From UBA2589 sp039585495 (GTDB lineage Bacteria > Gemmatimonadota > Gemmatimonadetes > Longimicrobiales > Gaopeijiaceae), in assembly GCA_039585495.1 (NCBI GenBank), contig JBDGVT010000038.1, positions 1 to 64,000 on the forward strand: 64,000 bases of DNA, read 5' to 3'. Every line of letters begins with the position of its first letter. The stretch's first letter is position 1. The notes beneath the pieces were generated by a model. The model saw nothing but the letters and a program-made list of their open reading frames with translations, was not told where the DNA came from and searched no databases. The translations under genes were made by a program, and so were the position numbers. This document shows positions 25,638-33,700 of this stretch, piece after piece.

Positions 25638-26827
25638 GTAGTCGTCCCCATCCTGGCTCTCTCGAGCCGCTCGACGGCATGTGCCGCAGCGAGTCGGGCC
25701 GCATCGTCAGCGGCGATCACGTCGTTTATGTCAAGAATGTCCTGCGTGCCCACGGAGTCCATCGCGCCGTGGACCACATCTGCGATCTCCGGGAAGCGAA
25801 TCCTGTCTTCCAGATAGGCTTTCACCGCAATTTCGTTGCCCGCGTTGTACACCGCAGGTGCACAACCGCTCCGTCGACCTGCCTCGATCCCGAGACCGAA
25901 CATCGGGAAGGACGCATAATCGATTTCCTCGAAGGTCAACGGCGACGAGCGTACCGGATCGTACGTCCTCAATGCAGCATCATCGACGCGATCCGGATAG
26001 CTGAGCGCATACATGATCGGGAGCTCCATGGTCGGAAATCCCATCTGGGCCAGAACCGAGCCGTCCACAAACTCGACGAACGAGTGAATGATCGACTGCG
26101 GATGCACGACAGCATCGATCGAGTCGTAGCCCATCCCATAGAGATGGTGGGCCTCGATGACCTCCAGAGCCTTGTTAGCCAATGTTGCCGAGTCGATGGT
26201 GATTTTCGCGCCCATGTCCCAAGTCGGGTGACGAAGAGCCTCCGACGCACTTACGTGCCAGAGGTCGTCGGAGTTGCGGCCGCGAAACGGGCCACCCGAA
26301 GCGGTGAGTACGACGCGCTGTACCGAGGACCGATCGTGGCCCTCGAGGCACTGCAGAATGGCACTGTGTTCCGAGTCGATCGGGACGACCTCCCCGCCAC
26401 TCCCCCGAGCCGCATCGAGTACGAGTTCGCCACCCGCCACCAGCGACTCCTTGTTCGCCAACGCCAGGCGATGACCGGTGCGGAGCGCGGACAGGGTCGG
26501 CCCCAGACCGGCAGCGCCCACGAGTGCATTTACCACCACGTCGACATCCGGACGGGCGGCCACGTCCAACATGGCCTGTTCTCCGGAACTCCACATGACT
26601 CCTTCCCGGTCCTCCGGAAGCGCGACCGATTCGTCTCGTAGCACAGCGGTCACAGGCGAAAAGTGTGAGACCTGCTCGACGAGTCTCTCGACATTTCGGT
26701 TCGCACCGAGTGCCACGACCTGGAAGCGCTCAGGATGACGTCGGACGACCTCCAGCGTGCTCCGGCCGATCGATCCGGTCGATCCGAGGACCGCGATCCG
26801 GACCGGCCCTTCCTCCAAGCCCCTCAT
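25634..26827 (-). CDS. dxr: 1-deoxy-D-xylulose 5-phosphate reductoisomerase
   Basis: Dxr converts DXP to MEP, the second step of the non-mevalonate isoprenoid pathway. The 397 residues show the NADPH-binding start IAVLGSTGSIGRSTLEVV, LANKESLVAGG, the metal site in PIDSEHSAILQCLEGH, LTASGGPFRG and the MGAKITIDSATLANKALEVIEAH motif. The C-terminal helical domain is complete. It overlaps cdsA by four bases and rseP by four, a common arrangement with uppS and cdsA. Confidence 0.97.
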   Translation of the reverse strand: MRGLEEGPVRIAVLGSTGSIGRSTLEVVRRHPERFQVVALGANRNVERLVEQVSHFSPVTAVLRDESVALPEDREGVMWSSGEQAMLDVAARPDVDVVVNALVGAAGLGPTLSALRTGHRLALANKESLVAGGELVLDAARGSGGEVVPIDSEHSAILQCLEGHDRSSVQRVVLTASGGPFRGRNSDDLWHVSASEALRHPTWDMGAKITIDSATLANKALEVIEAHHLYGMGYDSIDAVVHPQSIIHSFVEFVDGSVLAQMGFPTMELPIMYALSYPDRVDDAALRTYDPVRSSPLTFEEIDYASFPMFGLGIEAGRRSGCAPAVYNAGNEIAVKAYLEDRIRFPEIADVVHGAMDSVGTQDILDINDVIAADDAARLAAAHAVERLERARMGTTT

Positions 26828-27702
26828 AAAGCCACGCTCGCCAAGACGAGCGCCACGAACGCTGTGGGAATCGTCAAGGTCAAGGAGTCGATCCGATCGA
26901 GAACTCCGCCATGGCCGGGGAAGAACGTCCCTGAGTCCTTAACATCCGCCTCCCTCTTGAACAGAGACTCTGCAAGGTCGCCCACCACTGCGGCGACACC
27001 GAGCAGAGCCCCCAGGACCAGAGCCACCCACCAGGGGAGGTCGAGGCCGGGTAGGTATCGGCCCGCTATGAACACCCAGGCCACGCCCGCGAAGGAAGCC
27101 CCGAACACCGCCGCCCAAAACCCGACCCAACTCTTATTGGGGCTGATCGAGGGCGCGAGCTTCTTCTTTCCCCACGCCGTACCCGCGAAGAAAGCCGCAG
27201 CGTCTCCGATCCACGTGGCCGCTAACGGCAACGCAACAACCATCAGCCCCCCCAACGCCGTGCCGCCAGCGCTGCTCCACCCGAGGTGCGTCGGCAGCGC
27301 ATGAAGAAGGGGCATGAACGCGAGCGAGAGCCCCACGTAGACAGAACCGAAGAGCGTCACCGATACGTCAGCCAGGGGACTCCGGGCAGGATGTCGGGCC
27401 ACCAGAGCGGTCGCAATGCAGATTGCCACCGAGACGCCCAGGACAGCGAGTGCGTAGGGTGCATATGTGGCGAAGGTCGGCTTAAATCCCGCGAGGAGCA
27501 CGAGCGCCGCTGCGGTCGCGCATCCGAGGGGTCCGATGGGCGCCACCTCCTTCTTCGCCGCAAGACGGAACACCTCGTGGGCCGCCAAACCGGCGAATCC
27601 AGCAAGGGGTACCGCGATGAACCACCCACCCATGTATACCAGACCGAGGACGGACGGGATGCCGATTCCGGCTACAGCGAATCGTTTCTGGAGCTCACTC
27701 AT
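26824..27702 (-). CDS. cdsA: Phosphatidate cytidylyltransferase
   Basis: CdsA makes CDP-diacylglycerol from CTP and phosphatidate in the inner membrane. The 292-residue protein is strongly hydrophobic with about seven to eight transmembrane segments. The family signature appears near the C terminus as SLFKREADVKDSGTFFPGHGGVLDRIDSL. The loop GDAAAFFAGTAWGKKKLAPSISPNKSW is also characteristic. It lies 36 bases after uppS and overlaps dxr by four bases. Confidence 0.95.
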   Translation of the reverse strand: MSELQKRFAVAGIGIPSVLGLVYMGGWFIAVPLAGFAGLAAHEVFRLAAKKEVAPIGPLGCATAAALVLLAGFKPTFATYAPYALAVLGVSVAICIATALVARHPARSPLADVSVTLFGSVYVGLSLAFMPLLHALPTHLGWSSAGGTALGGLMVVALPLAATWIGDAAAFFAGTAWGKKKLAPSISPNKSWVGFWAAVFGASFAGVAWVFIAGRYLPGLDLPWWVALVLGALLGVAAVVGDLAESLFKREADVKDSGTFFPGHGGVLDRIDSLTLTIPTAFVALVLASVAL

Positions 27703-27738
27703 CCGCGGTGCGTCCGTGCCGCGGCCGACCGATCGGCC

Positions 27739-28482
27739 TCACGACGACTCGACTCGTCCGAAACGACGCTCCCGGCCCTGGTAATCCAGCACCGCTTCGA
27801 AGAGCTCCTCACGGTCGAAGTCAGGCCAAAAGACCGACGAGATGTACAGTTCGGTGTACGCGAGCTGCCAGAGCATGAAGTTGCTGATTCGGTATTCACC
27901 GGAGGTGCGAATCAGAAGGTCAGGACTGGGGAGTCCGCTCGTGAAGAGGGCCCCTTCGAGAACCTCCTCATCCACGTCTTTCGCCTGGAGTTCCCCGCTG
28001 AGAACCCTCTCCGCGATCATTCGGGAGGCGCGCAAGAGCTCCTCCCTTCCTCCGTAGGAAATCATGAGGTTCAGACGCAGCGCACGTCCCCCACGCGTCC
28101 CCTCCACGATCATCCGAACCGCCTCCCGGGTCGCATCGTCCACTCGATCCAGGTCTCCGAGGACGTGAACCTCTACGCCCTGCCGTCTGAGCTCATCGCG
28201 CTCCTTCCGGGCGTAGATCTGGAGGATCGTCATCAATGCCGACACCTCCTGCGGAGGACGCTTCCAGTTCTCCGTGGAGAATGCGAACAGAGTCAGAATC
28301 TCGATGCCGGCGTCCACCGCACCTTCGATGACCTCCCTGACCGACTTCATCCCTTCGCGGTGACCGAGATGACGGGGGAGGCCGCGTTCCCGCGCCCAGC
28401 GCCCGTTACCATCCATGATGATGGCTACGTGGGCCGGGAGATCTCCGCTCAAGCGAAGGCGGGCGAGTCGGTCGGAGGACAT
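27739..28482 (-). CDS. uppS: Isoprenyl transferase (undecaprenyl diphosphate synthase family)
   Basis: A cis-prenyltransferase that builds the lipid carrier for peptidoglycan and glycan export. The 247 residues contain HVAIIMDGNGRWARERG with the catalytic Asp near residue 24, GHREGMKSVREV, FAFSTENWKRP, the NLMISYGGREE motif and the C-terminal PDLLIRTSGEYRISNFMLWQ and YTELYISSVFWPDF segments. The start at 28482 lies 27 bases after frr. The next gene in the run, cdsA, lies 36 bases on. Confidence 0.96.
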   Translation of the reverse strand: MSSDRLARLRLSGDLPAHVAIIMDGNGRWARERGLPRHLGHREGMKSVREVIEGAVDAGIEILTLFAFSTENWKRPPQEVSALMTILQIYARKERDELRRQGVEVHVLGDLDRVDDATREAVRMIVEGTRGGRALRLNLMISYGGREELLRASRMIAERVLSGELQAKDVDEEVLEGALFTSGLPSPDLLIRTSGEYRISNFMLWQLAYTELYISSVFWPDFDREELFEAVLDYQGRERRFGRVESS

Positions 28483-28509
28483 GGGCGAAATCGAAGTGAC
28501 CGAGCGGGC

Positions 28510-29061
28510 CTAGATGGCCATCACCTCTTCCTCTTTGTGCTTCAGAAGGGCATCAATCTTGTCCTGGTACTCGTGGGTGACCTTCTCGAGAGAATCTTCC
28601 CGACGTCGCCCTTCGTCTTCCCCGATCTCGTGATCCTTGACCAGCGCGTGGATCTCTTCACGAACCGTGCGGCGAGCGTGACGAATGGACACCCTGCCTT
28701 CCTCGGCCATTTTGTGGAGAAGCCTCACATACTCCTTCCTTCGCTCTTCGTTCAGCGGCGGAATCGGGACCCGAATGACGTTCCCGTCGTTCGACGGGTT
28801 CAGTCCGAGATCCGCGCTCATGATCGCTCGCTCGATGTCGGGCATGACCGTCTTGTCGAACGGCTGCACGAGGAGCATGCTCGACTCGGGCGCGCTGACC
28901 GTCGCGACCTGATTCAGGGGCATCTTGGAGCCGTATGCTTCCACGCGAACGGTGTCGAGGAGGGCCGGCGTCGCCTTTCCAGTGCGAACGCTGGCGAACT
29001 CGCGCCGGATAGCGTCCAACGCTTCTTCCATGCGTTGCTTGGCGTCTTCGACGGTCGGCAT
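28510..29061 (-). CDS. frr: Ribosome recycling factor
   Basis: RRF works with EF-G to split post-termination ribosomes. The 183 residues match the usual length of about 185. They show MEEALDAIRREFASVRTGKATPALLD at the start, YGSKMPLNQVATVSAPE, a PFDKTVMPDIERAI segment and the NVIRVPIPPLNEERRKEYV motif. The rest is a long C-terminal helix bundle. It sits 22 bases after pyrH. Confidence 0.97.
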   Translation of the reverse strand: MPTVEDAKQRMEEALDAIRREFASVRTGKATPALLDTVRVEAYGSKMPLNQVATVSAPESSMLLVQPFDKTVMPDIERAIMSADLGLNPSNDGNVIRVPIPPLNEERRKEYVRLLHKMAEEGRVSIRHARRTVREEIHALVKDHEIGEDEGRRREDSLEKVTHEYQDKIDALLKHKEEEVMAI

Positions 29062-29083
29062 CAGATCCTCCTGGATGAGTGAA

Positions 29084-29830
29084 CTACGATACTAGCGTGC
29101 CCACGCGCTCCCCACGAATCGCGGCCGCAACCGCTCCTCGATCGCTGAGGTTGAGCACGATAATCGGAAGTTGATTCTCTTTGCAGAGTGATACTGCTGC
29201 GGTGTCCATGACCGCGAGTTCGCGAGAGACAACCTCCTGGAAGGAGATGCTCGGAATGAACTCGGCTTCTGGGTTGGTCACTGGGTCAGACGAGAAGACT
29301 CCTCGAACCTTCGTGGCCTTTATGACCACGTCCGACTCCATCTCGATGGCGCGCAGTACGGCCGCAGTGTCCGTCGAGAAGTACGGGTTGCCCGTACCCG
29401 CCGCGAACAGCACGACTCTGCCCTTCTCCATGTGCCGCATCGCTCGGCGGCGAATGTACGGCTCGGCGATCTCCTCCATCCGAATCGCCGTCATCACACG
29501 CGTCTCGACGTCCTTGTGCTCAAGCAGGTCCTGAACCGCCAAGGCGTTGATGATCGTGCCGAGCATACCCATGTAGTCGGCCTGGACCCGATCCATTCCT
29601 TCCTTGGATGCGATCGCACCGCGGACGATGTTGCCTCCGCCGATGACAATCCCGAGTGACACGCCCATTTCGACCAGCGAGCGGATCTCGTCCGTGAGTC
29701 GGTCGACCACAGACGGCTCGATCCCAAACCCCTGTTCGCCTGCGAGTGCCTCACCGGAAAGCTTGAGGAGTACCCGCTGGTAATGAAGCTCGGAACCGTC
29801 CAAAACCGTCACCTCGGGCTGTTCGGACAT
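29084..29830 (-). CDS. pyrH: Uridylate kinase
   Basis: PyrH phosphorylates UMP to UDP. The open frame reaches 29902, inside tsf, but the start chosen is ATG at 29830 (MSEQPEVTVLDGSELHYQRVLLKLSGEAL), which leaves a 16-base gap after tsf and about 248 residues. Motifs are VLLKLSGEALAG, LGIVIGGGNIVRG, MGMLGTIINALAVQD, LFAAGTGNPYFSTDTAA and KATKVRGVFSSDP. The roughly 15-residue N-terminal extension before the core is slightly longer than in E. coli. Confidence 0.96.
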   Translation of the reverse strand: MSEQPEVTVLDGSELHYQRVLLKLSGEALAGEQGFGIEPSVVDRLTDEIRSLVEMGVSLGIVIGGGNIVRGAIASKEGMDRVQADYMGMLGTIINALAVQDLLEHKDVETRVMTAIRMEEIAEPYIRRRAMRHMEKGRVVLFAAGTGNPYFSTDTAAVLRAIEMESDVVIKATKVRGVFSSDPVTNPEAEFIPSISFQEVVSRELAVMDTAAVSLCKENQLPIIVLNLSDRGAVAAAIRGERVGTLVS

Positions 29831-29846
29831 CTGTCCAGAAAGCCTG

Positions 29847-30443
29847 TTAGGCCCGTTCGCCGACCTTGAGGCGAGCGAAGCGAGCGACCTCGATCTTCTC
29901 ACCGGTCCGAGACGACACCTCCGTAATGAGCTCGGAAATCGTCTTGTCCGTATCCTTCACGAAGGGTTGCGCAAGCAGCGTGTTCTCCTTGAAGAACTTC
30001 TGCAGCTTGCCCTCGACAATCTTGCCAGCGATGTGCTCGGGCTTGCCCTCTTCCTTCACCTGCTCGAGGTACACAGCCTTCTCCCTCTCGACCACCTCGG
30101 CCGGGATATCGTCCGGAGACACCGACATCGGGGAGGACGACGCGATATGCATCGCGAGGTCCCGGGCAAGCGCCTTGAAGTCATCGGTGTTCGCCACGAA
30201 GTCCGTCTCGCAGTTCAATTCCACGATGACCGCAGTCTTGTTGTCGAAGTGGATGTAGCTACCGATGACCCCTTCGTCGGCCGACTTCTCGGCCCGCTTG
30301 GCGGCCTTCGCTGCACCCTTGGCCCGCATGAGATCGACGGCCTTGTCGAGATCACCGTCCGTCTCTTCGAGAGCCCTCTTGCAGTCCATCATGCCCGCGC
30401 CAGTCATGTCGCGGAGCTGCTTTACGTCTTTCGCACTGATCAT
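29847..30443 (-). CDS. tsf: Elongation factor Ts (short form)
   Basis: EF-Ts reloads EF-Tu with GTP. The 198-residue protein is the short form: UBA-like N domain (VKQLRDMTGAGMMDCKRALEET, about residues 7-28), the core with ELNCETDFVANTDDFKAL, and a C-terminal segment KVGERA after KFFKENTLLAQPFVKD. It lacks the duplicated core seen in the 280-residue E. coli protein. It follows rpsB after a 171-base spacer holding a strong hairpin. Confidence 0.96.
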   Translation of the reverse strand: MISAKDVKQLRDMTGAGMMDCKRALEETDGDLDKAVDLMRAKGAAKAAKRAEKSADEGVIGSYIHFDNKTAVIVELNCETDFVANTDDFKALARDLAMHIASSSPMSVSPDDIPAEVVEREKAVYLEQVKEEGKPEHIAGKIVEGKLQKFFKENTLLAQPFVKDTDKTISELITEVSSRTGEKIEVARFARLKVGERA

Positions 30444-30481
30444 CGTGTCTTCACTCGTGGTGCCTATTAGTCGTCATCAAT

Positions 30482-30541
30482 CCCGGCTCGTGCCGGGTCG
30501 TGAAAAGAGGCGGCGGGACCGATCGTCGGTCCTGAGCCGCC
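30482..30541 (-). terminator. Strong hairpins between rpsB and tsf, attenuator or partial terminator
   Basis: On the minus strand, just after rpsB, GGCGGC (30536-30541) pairs with GCCGCC (30509-30514). Inside it GGACCGA (526-532) pairs with TCGGTCC (516-522) around a 3-base loop. TCTTTTC follows at about 30502-30508. A second perfect 6-bp stem (CCCGGC/GCCGGG, 30482-30497) comes next. Since tsf follows in the same direction, this is more likely a partial terminator setting the S2:EF-Ts ratio, or an mRNA processing site, than an operon end. Confidence 0.6.
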
Positions 30542-30614
30542 CCTTCGGACCGCATCTCGCTGCGGCCCGTTCCCAGCCTTTCTTCCAGGCCGGATGAGGT
30601 CGAAGGTCGACCCC

Positions 30615-31622
30615 TTACTTCTCGGTCGCCGCTTCCTCGGACGCTCCACCTTCCGCCTCGGCAACTGGCGCCTCCGCTACAGGTGCATCGGCCTCGGGTG
30701 CATCGGCCTCGGGTGCGTCGGCCTCGGGTGCGTCGGCCGCCGCCTCTTCACCGGAAGCCTCACCCTCTGTGGCCGCAGTGCCATCGTCCTTCAGATGCGC
30801 GGCGATCACTTCGGGACGCGGGCGACGCTTGCGACGCGGCCGGCGCCGCTTGGGCGCTTCCTTCTCCGTCGTCTCTCCGGTTTCGGTCGAGTAGGTAGTC
30901 GCCTCGAGCTCGTCGATGCGGCGCACCTCGTCGGCCGGAACCTCTCTCCGCGCCGTCTCAATCGAATCCGCGATGGCCTTTCCGATCAGCGTGACGGACC
31001 GGATGGCATCGTCGTTGCCGGGGATCGGGAAGTCGATGAGATCCGGATCCGCATTCGTGTCGGTAATCGCGATGACCGGGATCCCGAGCTTCGCAGCTTC
31101 CTTCACAGCGATCATCTCCCGGCGGGCATCCACCAGGAAGATCGCTCCAGGAAGGCGACCCATGTCCTTCACGCCTCCCAAGTACTTGTCGAGCTTCACC
31201 CGCTCACGCTCGAGCAGAAGGCGTTCCTTCTTGGTGTAGAACTCGAACGCGTTCTCCTCGGCGCCGCGCTCCAACTCCTTGAGCCGGCGGATCTGCTGCC
31301 GAATCGTCTGGAAATTGGTAAGCATCCCGCCGAGCCACCGCTCGGTCACCCAAAACGAGCCACTCCGCTGAGCCTCGACCTCGACGACGCCCCGAAGCTG
31401 CTTCTTCGTGCAAACGAAGAGGACTTTGTCTCCGCGGAGAACGACCTCCCGGACAGCCTGCTGGGCGACCTTGAGACGATCGAGCGTCTTCCGCAGGTCG
31501 ATGATGTGAATGCCGTTGCGCTCCGTGAAGATGAATGGCTTCATCTTCGGGTTCCAACGGCGAGTCTGGTGGCCGAAGTGGACTCCGGCCTCAAGTAGCT
31601 GATCGAGACGAACTTCAGACAT
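30615..31622 (-). CDS. rpsB: 30S ribosomal protein S2 with long C-terminal extension
   Basis: S2 binds the 30S head-body junction and helps recruit S1. The first 235 or so residues are canonical: LLEAGVHFGHQTRRWNPKM at the start, FIFTERNGIHIIDLRKT, ERWLGGMLTNFQTIR, LPGAIFLVDARREMIAVKEA and LGIPVIAITDTNADPDLIDFPIPGNDDA. The protein then continues for about 90 residues: a basic stretch (KRRRPRRKRRPRP) and an Ala/Glu/Pro-rich acidic tail with EADAP repeats, giving 335 residues. The 80-base spacer after rpsI holds a short GGGGC/GCCCC hairpin that could be an S2 leader site. Confidence 0.96.
   Translation of the reverse strand: MSEVRLDQLLEAGVHFGHQTRRWNPKMKPFIFTERNGIHIIDLRKTLDRLKVAQQAVREVVLRGDKVLFVCTKKQLRGVVEVEAQRSGSFWVTERWLGGMLTNFQTIRQQIRRLKELERGAEENAFEFYTKKERLLLERERVKLDKYLGGVKDMGRLPGAIFLVDARREMIAVKEAAKLGIPVIAITDTNADPDLIDFPIPGNDDAIRSVTLIGKAIADSIETARREVPADEVRRIDELEATTYSTETGETTEKEAPKRRRPRRKRRPRPEVIAAHLKDDGTAATEGEASGEEAAADAPEADAPEADAPEADAPVAEAPVAEAEGGASEEAATEK
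30682..30738. repeat. 15-bp tandem repeat inside the rpsB 3' end
   Basis: About 3.8 copies of a 15-base unit, GGTGCATCGGCCTCG or its one-base variant GGTGCGTCGGCCTCG, in frame with rpsB. On the minus strand they encode an EADAP-type pentapeptide repeat. The unit length is a multiple of three, so copy-number change would keep the frame. Confidence 0.9.
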
Positions 31623-31703
31623 AAGTACTTTCTCTACGTGGGGCCGATATACGCCCCGGTCAGGATTTGACGCCGGCCGAAGCCAACGCCTTGGGTATAA
31701 CGA

Positions 31704-32105
31704 TTAACGCTTGGAGAACTGGAATCGCTTGCGTGCCTTCGGACGGCCGGGCTTCTTCCGCTCGACCTGTCGGGCATCCCGAGTAAGCATCCCCTTCTCT
31801 CTCAATGCGGGACGTAACTCCTCGTCGTGCTCGACCAACGCACGGGAAACACCCATGCGCACGGCATCCGACTGACCCGTGAGTCCGCCACCGCGGACTC
31901 GGATGGTCACATCGAAGATGCCTTCGAGTTCAGCAACCTTGAAAGGCTCCTCGACCCGGATCTGATGGGTCGGACGTGGGAAATAATCCTGCATGGTGCG
32001 GCCATTCACACTCCACTCGCCCTTTCCGGGGCGGAGGGTCACACGTGCGACGGAACGCTTTCTACGTCCAACCGTCTGGATCTGATCTGTCACTTCACCG
32101 GCCAT
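31704..32105 (-). CDS. rpsI: 30S ribosomal protein S9
   Basis: S9 contacts P-site tRNA in the 30S head through its basic C-terminal tail. The 133 residues show TVGRRKRSVARVTLRPGKGEW, DYFPRPTHQ, VRGGGLTGQSDAVRMGVSRAL and the strongly basic end DARQVERKKPGRPKARKRFQFSKR. The final Lys-Arg is typical. It starts 13 bases after rplM, the standard L13-S9 pair. Confidence 0.98.
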   Translation of the reverse strand: MAGEVTDQIQTVGRRKRSVARVTLRPGKGEWSVNGRTMQDYFPRPTHQIRVEEPFKVAELEGIFDVTIRVRGGGLTGQSDAVRMGVSRALVEHDEELRPALREKGMLTRDARQVERKKPGRPKARKRFQFSKR

Positions 32106-32118
32106 TCGCTGCTAAACC

Positions 32119-32547
32119 TCAGATGTCGAGGGGCTCGGGCTGTTGGCCCTGATGGGGATGCTCCGTGCCCGCGTAAACCTTCAGCTTCTTCCTGAGAACC
32201 CGACCGAGGGCATTCTTCGGCAACATGCCCTTCACGGCCAGTTCGATCACCCGTTCGGGATGCGTTTCGATCATGCGACGGAACGGGATATGCTGTTCGT
32301 GGCCCATATACCCGGAATGGCGGAAGTACGTCTTCTGCTCCGCCTTGTTTCCGGTGAGGCGCACCTTCTCGGCGTTGATGATCACGACGTTGTCGCCGGT
32401 ATCGAGATGGGGCGTATAGATAGGCTTGTGCTTGCCACGAATGACTCGCGCTACCTCCGAGGCCAGCCGCCCAAGCGGCTTGTCGGACGCGTCGACGAGC
32501 CACCAGTGGTGCTCGATATCGTCAGCTTTCGGTGTGTACGTTCTCAT
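32119..32547 (-). CDS. rplM: 50S ribosomal protein L13
   Basis: L13 is an early-assembly 50S protein. The 142 residues include HHWWLVDASDKPLGRLASEVARVIRGKHKP at the start, GDNVVIINAEKVRLTGNKAEQKTYFRHSGY and a C-terminal HPERVIELAVKGMLPKNALGR segment. It is the first gene of the rplM-to-rseP run, about 40 bases after the promoter at 32589-32617. I see no strong Shine-Dalgarno before its ATG; the leader has two similar CTTTTTGG stretches. Confidence 0.97.
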   Translation of the reverse strand: MRTYTPKADDIEHHWWLVDASDKPLGRLASEVARVIRGKHKPIYTPHLDTGDNVVIINAEKVRLTGNKAEQKTYFRHSGYMGHEQHIPFRRMIETHPERVIELAVKGMLPKNALGRVLRKKLKVYAGTEHPHQGQQPEPLDI

Positions 32548-32588
32548 GCCTGTTCTGCCAAAAAGGCGCTACCCAAAAAGAGCCTTAA

Positions 32589-32617
32589 ATGATATTCGAG
32601 AAGCAAATGGCCGTCAA
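32589..32617 (-). promoter_or_regulatory. Sigma-70-type promoter of the rplM operon
   Basis: On the minus strand TTGACG (32612-32617) and TATCAT (32589-32594) are separated by exactly 17 bases. Each element misses the consensus at one position. It lies about 40 bases upstream of the rplM ATG. This is the best promoter match in the window and would drive the ten-gene rplM-to-rseP run. Confidence 0.8.
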
Positions 32618-32686
32618 CGGCTGATCGGCCTTGTCGACCGGGGGTTTCCGGCCGCTCCGGGGGACACTGCCCCAGGTGCTCGAAAG

Positions 32687-32704
32687 GCGGACCGATCGGT
32701 CCGC
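32687..32704 (-). terminator. Probable terminator of the sigma-factor gene
   Basis: A perfect 18-base palindrome, GCGGACCGATCGGTCCGC, starts 13 bases past the sigma-factor stop. On the minus strand it is followed by CTTTCG, a weak T-tract. The stem is strong enough to terminate, but the T-run is short. Confidence 0.5.
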
Positions 32705-32716
32705 TGCGTTGGGTCT

Positions 32717-33568
32717 TTAGCGGTACGACTCCAGGAAGCGCGCCCGGGAGGCGTGTCGCAAACGAACGAGCGCCTTTTCCTTGATCTGGCGGACCCTCTC
32801 GCGCGTGATCCCGAGAATCTGACCAATCTCCTCCAACGTCATCGGGTCCTGATCATCCAGCCCGAAGTAGAGGCGCAGGATCTTGGCCTCTCGCTCCTTC
32901 AGCGTGCCCAGGGCGCTTTCGATCGTATCCTTGAGCGCGTGCTCGAACGTCTCGTCTTCCGGACCCGGCGAATATTGATCCGGCAGATAGTCGAGAAGCC
33001 GGTTGTCCTCGCCCGGCGTCATCGGAGCGTCGAGGGAGAGATGTGAGTGCGAGATCGCCAGAGTCCTCTCGATCTCCTCTTTCGTCACATCGAGGTCCTC
33101 GGCGATCTCGTCGACCGTAGGCTCTCGACCGAGTTCCTGGAGCAGGGTCGAACTCCGACGCCCGATCCGGTACAACGCGCCAGCGCGGTTGAGCGGCACC
33201 CGTACGATCCGGCTTTGTTCGGCCAGTGCCTGGAGGATCGCCTGGCGAATCCACCAAACGGCGTAGCTGATGAACTTGATGCCCTTCGTCTCGTCGAATT
33301 TGTGTGCGGCCCGGATGAGCCCGAGGTTGCCCTCGTTGATCAGGTCCGAGAGAGGCACACCCTGGTTCTGATACTTCTTCGCGACCGAGACGACGAACCG
33401 GAGATTCGACCGCACGAGCTTGTTGAGAGCCTCCTCGTCATCCTTGCGGATGAGCTTGGCGAGGCGCGCCTCTTCCGCACGGTCGATGAGGGGGTACTGA
33501 CTGATCTCCTTCAGGTACTGATCCAACGAGCCTTCCTTTGAGGAAGCTCGGCGGGAGGAGAAGGTCAT
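32717..33568 (-). CDS. RNA polymerase sigma-70 family factor, primary-like, without region 1.1
   Basis: A 283-residue group 1/2-like sigma factor. Region 1.2 starts with SLDQYLKEISQYPLID. Region 2 has NLRFVVSVAKKYQNQGVPLSDLINEGN, then DETKGIKFISYAVWWIRQAI. Regions 3 and 4 are complete, ending with MTLEEIGQILGITRERVRQIKEKAL. Region 1.1 is absent, the layout of the housekeeping sigma in Bacteroidota and Gemmatimonadota, so it may be the main sigma factor; a stationary-phase-type factor cannot be excluded. It lies 132 bases after lepB. Confidence 0.93.
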   Translation of the reverse strand: MTFSSRRASSKEGSLDQYLKEISQYPLIDRAEEARLAKLIRKDDEEALNKLVRSNLRFVVSVAKKYQNQGVPLSDLINEGNLGLIRAAHKFDETKGIKFISYAVWWIRQAILQALAEQSRIVRVPLNRAGALYRIGRRSSTLLQELGREPTVDEIAEDLDVTKEEIERTLAISHSHLSLDAPMTPGEDNRLLDYLPDQYSPGPEDETFEHALKDTIESALGTLKEREAKILRLYFGLDDQDPMTLEEIGQILGITRERVRQIKEKALVRLRHASRARFLESYR

Positions 33569-33700
33569 CTGAGCCCGTGCGTGGATAGGTCGTAGGGAGG
33601 CCTTACGTCCGCAGCCCCGCTTAGAATCTCAACGTTCGTCGGATCGCGCAACCGCTCATCGATCCCCTGTACTCCAGGACCGACCCGTATGAGGCTGCGC

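Noticed and set aside
27286..29082. 598-codon plus-strand open frame
   Set aside because: Antisense to cdsA, uppS and frr, which are firmly identified.
31623..31703. S2 leader regulatory RNA
   Set aside because: The spacer has a short GGGGC/GCCCC stem only; not enough to identify a known leader motif.
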